In this document: one piece after another, positions 21,513-25,613 of the stretch
Layout of the letters: each line of letters begins with the position of its first letter
How positions within the stretch are numbered: position 1 is the first letter of the stretch
Assembly (NCBI GenBank): GCA_900540295.1
Contig: UQFM01000019.1
Span: forward strand, 1-25,613
Source of the DNA: an uncultured Oscillospiraceae bacterium
Lineage (GTDB): Bacteria > Bacillota > Clostridia > Oscillospirales > Acutalibacteraceae
Direction of reading: 5' to 3'
Length of the DNA stretch: 25,613 nt
Translations under genes and position numbers: made by a program
The notes under the pieces: model-generated
Seen by the model: the letters and a program-made list of their open reading frames with translations, nothing else
Database searches by the model: none
What the model was told of the DNA's origin: nothing

Positions 21513-22604
21513 ATGATTGTGAAAGGGTTAAATATTCAGAATTTTCGGAATATTGAAAAGGCGTATATTGAACCCGCAGAAGGGGTAAACGTCATTTTCG
21601 GCGAAAATGCACAGGGCAAAACCAATTTGCTGGAAAGCATATGGCTGTTTACGGGCTGTAAAAGCTTCCGCTGCCGCCGTGATCGTGAAATGGTCGGGTT
21701 CGACGCACCCTTTGCCAAGAATGAAATGACGTTTTTTGCAAAAGGCAGAGAACAAAATGCGCATCTGTTTATAGACCAAAAGCGAACCGCTATGAAAAAC
21801 GGCGTCACGCTGAAATCTCCTGCGGAATTGGTCGGGGAATTTTATGCCGTCGTGTTCGCCCCCTCGCATCTGTCACTTGTGAAAGAAGGACCTTTGTTCC
21901 GCCGCCGATTTTTGGATACGGCGCTGTGCGAATTAAAGCCGCAGTATGCAAAGGCGCTTGCAAAATATAACCATACCTTAAATCAGCGCAATGCGCTGTT
22001 AAAGGATATTCAGTATCATCCCGAACTGTTTGATACTTTAGATGTGTGGGATGAAAAAATCTCCTCTTACGGCGCGGCAGTCGTGTCGGAACGTATTTGG
22101 TATACAAATATGCTGAGTGAAAAATCCGCAGAAATCTATGACGGACTGTCAAACAGTAAGGAAAAGTTAAAAATTAACTATATCAGTAATTTCGGCGGGT
22201 ACGAGGGTGACCCGTATGCTGTAAAGGATTTGTTGAAAAAACAGCTTGCAAACAGCCGAAGAGACGATATATGCAATAAGATGACAACAGCAGGCCCGCA
22301 CCGCGACGATTTGCAGATTCAGATTGATTCGCTTTCGGCGCGTACCTTCGGGTCACAGGGACAGCAGCGTTCGGCGGCATTGGCGATGAAGCTGAGCGAG
22401 GCGAGCATTCTGCGTGACCGAACAGGCGAAGAACCTGTCATTCTTTTAGACGATGTGATGAGCGAGCTGGATGAAAACCGACAGGATTATATTCTGAATC
22501 ACATCAGCGGCAAACAGGTCTTTATTACCTGCTGTGACCCGACCACCGTCCTGCGCCTGTGCGAGGGACGCACCTTTCATATGGAGAAAGGCAGGGTGCT
22601 GTAA
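21513..22604 (+). CDS. recF: DNA replication and repair protein RecF
   Basis: The protein has 363 residues. It is an SMC-like ABC ATPase that helps RecO/RecR load RecA at gaps. Walker A GENAQGKT is at 30-37. The ABC signature FGSQGQQRSAAL is at 279-290. Walker B PVILLDDVMSELD is at 308-320, followed by the D-loop. The N-terminal LNIQNFRNIEKA is typical. The ATG at 21513 is preceded at 10 nt by GAAAGG, which lies inside a decayed family-D repeat. The TAA stop overlaps the remB start by one base (TAATG). Confidence 0.97.
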   Translation: MIVKGLNIQNFRNIEKAYIEPAEGVNVIFGENAQGKTNLLESIWLFTGCKSFRCRRDREMVGFDAPFAKNEMTFFAKGREQNAHLFIDQKRTAMKNGVTLKSPAELVGEFYAVVFAPSHLSLVKEGPLFRRRFLDTALCELKPQYAKALAKYNHTLNQRNALLKDIQYHPELFDTLDVWDEKISSYGAAVVSERIWYTNMLSEKSAEIYDGLSNSKEKLKINYISNFGGYEGDPYAVKDLLKKQLANSRRDDICNKMTTAGPHRDDLQIQIDSLSARTFGSQGQQRSAALAMKLSEASILRDRTGEEPVILLDDVMSELDENRQDYILNHISGKQVFITCCDPTTVLRLCEGRTFHMEKGRVL

Positions 22605-22846
22605 TGTACTTGGACATCGGCGGCGAACAGCTGATTCGCACAAAGGATTTGCTCGGAATTTTTGATTTGGACAATACCACTGTCAACAAAGCGACGCGGG
22701 AATATTTAAGCGAGGCGGAAAAAACGGGATTTTCCAAAACGGTCTCCTACGATTTGCCGAAATCCTTTTTGGTTACCGTGGAAAACAACGACAGAATGGT
22801 GTACATCTCTCCCCTCTCGACTGCGACGATTTTTAAACGAATTTGA
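22604..22846 (+). CDS. remB: RemB-like regulator (DUF370, YaaB)
   Basis: The protein has 80 residues. It begins MYLDIGGEQLIRTKDLLGIF, carries a central segment with FSKTVSYDLPKSFLVT, and ends YISPLSTATIFKR, close to the RemB/YaaB family. In Bacillus subtilis, RemA and RemB affect extracellular matrix genes; RemA is a DNA-binding ring, and RemB is its less-studied relative between recF and gyrB. The ATG shares its first base with the recF stop codon, so translation is coupled. The open frame extends 15 codons upstream in recF without support. The recF-remB-gyrB order is conserved in Firmicutes. Confidence 0.93.
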   Translation: MYLDIGGEQLIRTKDLLGIFDLDNTTVNKATREYLSEAEKTGFSKTVSYDLPKSFLVTVENNDRMVYISPLSTATIFKRI

Positions 22847-22921
22847 TATGCACAAACCAATCGCAACGCATATCTCGTAGGGATTCCACACCGCTTAAAC
22901 TCCGTATAAATTGACAGCAGG

Positions 22922-23061
22922 CGTAGGGGCGTGCATTGCGCGCCCGCCCGAGCGAGGTTGAATCACGCACAAAGCTACGGCGGGGGCAAGCCTCCCGCCC
23001 TACCGTCAATCAAATTTACCCTGTTCAATGTGAGATTCTTCACTTCGTTCAGAATGACAAA
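22922..23061. repeat. Family A and B repeats between remB and gyrB
   Basis: A at 22922-22950 (GTAGGGGCGTGCATTGCGCG, then CCC); an A variant at 22976-23004 (TACGGCGGGGGCAAGCCTCC, then CGCCCTACCG); and B at 23023-23061 (AATGTGAGATTCTTCACTTC, then GTTCAGAATGACA). The rest of the 311-bp gap shows only the gyrB leader. Confidence 0.78.
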
Positions 23062-23157
23062 TTTTCACAACCCCTACAAAAAAGCCAATCCACAAAAATG
23101 AAACATAGAAACAGAAAAATTGCGGACACATTTTGTGTTCGGTCTTCGGAGGAAAAT

Positions 23158-25119
23158 ATGGAAAACGAAGTAAACATCGGGACAAATGAAGAATTGATGG
23201 ATACCGCCGTCACCGAAGAATACGGTGCGGACGCCATTCAGGTTTTAAAGGGCTTGGAAGCGGTTCGGAAACGTCCCGGTATGTATATCGGTTCAACAGG
23301 TCCTAAGGGACTGCACCACTTGGTTTATGAAATTGTCGATAACTCGGTGGACGAGGCGCTGGCGGGCTACTGTACGCATATTGAAGTAGAAATTCTGCCC
23401 GATAACGTGATAACCGTGCGCGACAACGGACGCGGTATTCCCGTGGATATGAACGAGGAAGAGGGTCTGCCTGCGGTGACAGTTGTACTGACGGTTCTGC
23501 ACGCGGGCGGTAAATTCGGCGGCAGCGGCTATAAGGTTTCGGGCGGCTTGCACGGCGTGGGTTCTTCCGTCGTAAACGCGCTGTCCGAATGGTTTGAAAT
23601 TGAGGTCAGCCGTCAGGGGCATACGTATCACCAGCGTTTTGAGCGCGGCGATATTAAAACGGATTTGACTGTGATTGCGGATACCGAAGAAACAGGTACG
23701 TTTATTAAATTCAAAGCAGACCCCGAGGTGTTTACCGAGACCACCGTATATGAATATGAAGTGCTGGAACGCCGTTTGCGCGAACAGGCATTCCTCAATG
23801 CAGGGCTATCCATCACACTGACAGACCGCCGAGACGAGGGCGACATCCGCCGCGAGGAATTTTGCTACGAGGGCGGTATCCGCTCCTTTGTGGAATACAT
23901 CAACACAAGCCGCGGACTTTCTCCCGTACACGATGATGTAATGCACTTCACCACGGTCAACGGCGACAAGAGCGCCGAGGTTGCGGTATCTTACAACGAC
24001 GGCTACAACGAAATTATTTTAAGCTTTGCAAACGATGTGCGCACCATAGACGGCGGTACGCACGAGCAGGGCTTTAAAACCGCGCTGACGAGAGTGTTCA
24101 ACGATTACGGCAAAAAGTTCGGCCTGTTAAAGGATTCCGATAAAAAGCTGTCGGGTGAGGACGTCCGCGAGGGCTTGACCGCCGTTATCAGCGTCAAGCT
24201 GACAGAGGCTGAATTTGAGGGACAGACCAAGAGCAAATTGGGCAACACCGAAATGACAGGCGTTGTATCCAAAATGATTTACGACAAAATGATGACCTAT
24301 TTTGAAGAAAACCCGAGCGTGGCGAAGGCAATCTTCAATAAGGCGCTGGACGCTTCGCGCGCACGTGAGGCGGCGCGTAAGGCGCGCGACAATGCAAGAC
24401 GCAAATCCGCGCTGGAAAGCAATTCCCTGCCCGGTAAATTGGCGGACTGCACCGACAAAAATCCTGAAAACACCGAAATTTACATCGTCGAGGGTGATTC
24501 CGCAGGCGGTTCTGCAAAAGAGGGCAGAGACAGAAATATTCAGGCGATTCTGCCGCTGTGGGGCAAAATGCTCAACGTCGAAAAAGCGCGTATCGACAAG
24601 GTCATCGGAAATGAAAAGCTTACGCCCGTTATTACCGCTTTGGGGACGGGCATCGGTGACGATTTTGACATCACAAAGCTCCGTTATCATAAAGTAGTCA
24701 TTATGGCGGATGCCGACGTGGACGGCGCGCATATCCGCACCCTGCTGCTGACGTTTTTCTTCCGCTATATGCGCCCGCTGATTGAGCACGGCTATGTCTA
24801 TATCGCACAGCCGCCGCTGTTTAAGGTCTCCAAGGGTAAAAAGCATATGTATGCGTATTCCGACGAGGAACGCGATGCGCTGATTGCAGAAATGGGCGGC
24901 AGCTGCGACATTCAGCGGTACAAAGGTCTCGGTGAAATGGACCCCGAACAGCTTTGGGAAACCACCATGGACCCGAATTTCCGCACCATGCTGCGCGTCA
25001 ATATGGAAGACGCGATGGAAGCGGACGAAACCTTCTCTATTTTAATGGGCGACAAGGTAGAACCCCGCCGCCTGTTTATCGAAAAGAACGCAAAATATGT
25101 GGAGAATTTGGATATCTAA
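23158..25119 (+). CDS. gyrB: DNA gyrase subunit B
   Basis: The protein has 653 residues and is the ATPase subunit of gyrase, which introduces negative supercoils. In the GHKL ATPase domain, E58 in YEIVDNSVDEALAG is the catalytic base, DNGRGIP lies at 89-95, and the GGKFGGSGYKVSGGLHGVG loop at about 117-135. The TOPRIM domain has VEGDSAGGSAKEGRDR and MADADVDGAHIRTLL. The C-terminal YKGLGEMDPEQLWETTM region is complete. The family's PLRGK is PLWGK here. I chose the ATG at 23158 because GGAGG ends 5 nt upstream; the open frame extends 74 codons further through repeats. It lacks the about 170-residue insert of enterobacterial GyrB. No gyrA follows within the window. Confidence 0.97.
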   Translation: MENEVNIGTNEELMDTAVTEEYGADAIQVLKGLEAVRKRPGMYIGSTGPKGLHHLVYEIVDNSVDEALAGYCTHIEVEILPDNVITVRDNGRGIPVDMNEEEGLPAVTVVLTVLHAGGKFGGSGYKVSGGLHGVGSSVVNALSEWFEIEVSRQGHTYHQRFERGDIKTDLTVIADTEETGTFIKFKADPEVFTETTVYEYEVLERRLREQAFLNAGLSITLTDRRDEGDIRREEFCYEGGIRSFVEYINTSRGLSPVHDDVMHFTTVNGDKSAEVAVSYNDGYNEIILSFANDVRTIDGGTHEQGFKTALTRVFNDYGKKFGLLKDSDKKLSGEDVREGLTAVISVKLTEAEFEGQTKSKLGNTEMTGVVSKMIYDKMMTYFEENPSVAKAIFNKALDASRAREAARKARDNARRKSALESNSLPGKLADCTDKNPENTEIYIVEGDSAGGSAKEGRDRNIQAILPLWGKMLNVEKARIDKVIGNEKLTPVITALGTGIGDDFDITKLRYHKVVIMADADVDGAHIRTLLLTFFFRYMRPLIEHGYVYIAQPPLFKVSKGKKHMYAYSDEERDALIAEMGGSCDIQRYKGLGEMDPEQLWETTMDPNFRTMLRVNMEDAMEADETFSILMGDKVEPRRLFIEKNAKYVENLDI

Positions 25120-25137
25120 AATTTTAAACCATATATG

Positions 25138-25184
25138 CCTCCCTCTTAGAGGGAGGTGGCACGGCGTAACCGTGACGGAGGGAG
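25138..25184. repeat. Family-C double hairpin after gyrB
   Basis: CCTCCCTC TTA GAGGGAGG, then CACGG CGTAA CCGTG, then a second GGAGGGAG arm. It lies 19 bp after the gyrB stop and could also act as a weak terminator, though there is no U-run. Other copies: 6648-6694, 11395-11441 and 11552-11606. Confidence 0.8.
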
Positions 25185-25263
25185 TTCTTCCGCATAATTC
25201 AAGGCAAAAGAATCCAAACGCAGTGCCTGAAAACATATTTACTTAAAATCTAACTACGCATTT

Positions 25264-25613
25264 ATGGATAATAATTTTTCACGCCCTACCCGCAAACCCA
25301 CAAGATTGTAAAACTACGTTTACAGCCAAAACGGATGTTATTTTGTGACGGTGTGCGTGAAAGACCGCAGACCGATTTTAAGCACAATCGTAGGGGGCGA
25401 TGCCCTCATCGCCCCGCAAATCAGGCTGACTGAAATCGGAAAAATTACGGAGAAGCACATACAAAAAATCAATTCGGTTTACACAGACGTAACGGTTGAA
25501 AAGTATATTATTATGCCCGACCATATACATCTTTTATTATTTATAGATGGATTCGGAGACGGGACGATGAAGGCATCGTCCCCTACAAATTTGAGTACCG
25601 TTATACGCTCGCT
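25264..25613 (+). pseudogene. REP-associated tyrosine transposase (RAYT, Y1/HUH type), premature stop, cut by the window end
   Basis: From the ATG at 25264 the frame reads MDNNFSRPTRKPTRL, then TAA (25309-25311) at codon 16, then NYVYSQNGCYFVTVCVKDRR in the same frame and on to the window edge. The stop sits where the family usually has Lys (AAA to TAA is one change). The continuation carries KYIIMPDHIHLLLFIDG, the HUH motif of IS200-like/RAYT transposases (His codons at 25522 and 25528). The catalytic Tyr would lie beyond the window. Two palindromes like the intergenic family-A repeats lie inside the frame: 25394-25415 (GGGGCGATG/CATCGCCCC, encoding part of VGGDALIAP) and 25561-25582 (GGGACGATG/CATCGTCCC, then CTAC). 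RAYTs are single-copy enzymes that recognise REP palindromes. Restart at the GTG at 25345 is possible but would lose the first strand of the fold. Confidence 0.8.

Noticed and set aside
22936..23157. Extended N-terminus of gyrB
   Set aside because: The region is made of family A and B repeats; GGAGG directly before 23158 decides the start.
1..25613. CRISPR array
   Set aside because: The repeats are palindromic, unequal in spacing and of several families; no regular direct repeats with unique spacers and no cas genes are present.
1..25613. tRNA or rRNA genes
   Set aside because: No conserved rRNA stretches and no tRNA with T-arm GTTCGA-type core plus acceptor stem were recognised; the cloverleaf at 1233-1320 lacks tRNA features.

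Overview
This window is the replication-origin region of a low-to-mid-GC, spore-forming Firmicute, most likely a member of the Clostridia (Oscillospirales/Ruminococcaceae-like). The basis is gene content and order (rpmH-rnpA-yidD-yidC-jag, mnmE, mnmG-rsmG, a Noc-type ParB, parA/parB, and dnaA, dnaN, an S4 protein, recF, remB, gyrB), the sporulation regulator SpoVT, strong Shine-Dalgarno sites, and parS sites of the Bacillus/Clostridium type. Genus and species cannot be read from the sequence.

Layout: every gene left of about 16.5 kb is on the minus strand and every gene right of about 17.3 kb is on the plus strand, so transcription diverges from the rpmH-dnaA gap. Left arm, in order of transcription away from the gap: rpmH, rnpA, yidD, yidC, jag (ribosomal protein L34, RNase P protein, membrane insertion, KH/R3H RNA-binding protein); mnmE; mnmG-rsmG (tRNA and 16S rRNA modification); a Noc-like ParB paralogue; parA, a small lipoprotein and parB; uracil-DNA glycosylase coupled to a cytoplasmic GH13 glucan hydrolase; spoVT. 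Right arm: dnaA coupled to a two-helix membrane protein with a PH-like domain; dnaN overlapping an S4-domain protein; recF overlapping remB; gyrB; and at the right edge the start of a REP-associated tyrosine transposase (RAYT) gene that carries a premature stop.

The accessory signal lies between the transcription units. Nearly every intergenic gap longer than 150 bp is filled with short interspersed structured repeats of at least four families. A: palindromes of the GTAGGGGCG...CGCCCCTAC type with variable loops. B: imperfect palindromes around GTCATTCTGAGC..GCGAAGAATCTCAC. C: CTCCCTC/GAGGGAG double hairpins. D: an ACCGAGC...GGTACGAA unit. Some family-A units have grown into branched structures: a three-way junction (three copies, whose helices differ in sequence but keep pairing) and a cloverleaf. 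The RAYT gene carries two family-A-like palindromes inside its own reading frame. This suggests, as inference, that the repeats and this transposase family belong together as a REP/RAYT-type system. The repeats also break up gene runs (jag-mnmE-mnmG) that are contiguous in many Firmicutes.

Two perfect parS sites are present (one upstream of parA, one inside mnmG). No perfect DnaA box was found, so the exact oriC is not pinned down; the best candidates are the AT-rich dnaA leader and the dnaA-dnaN gap.
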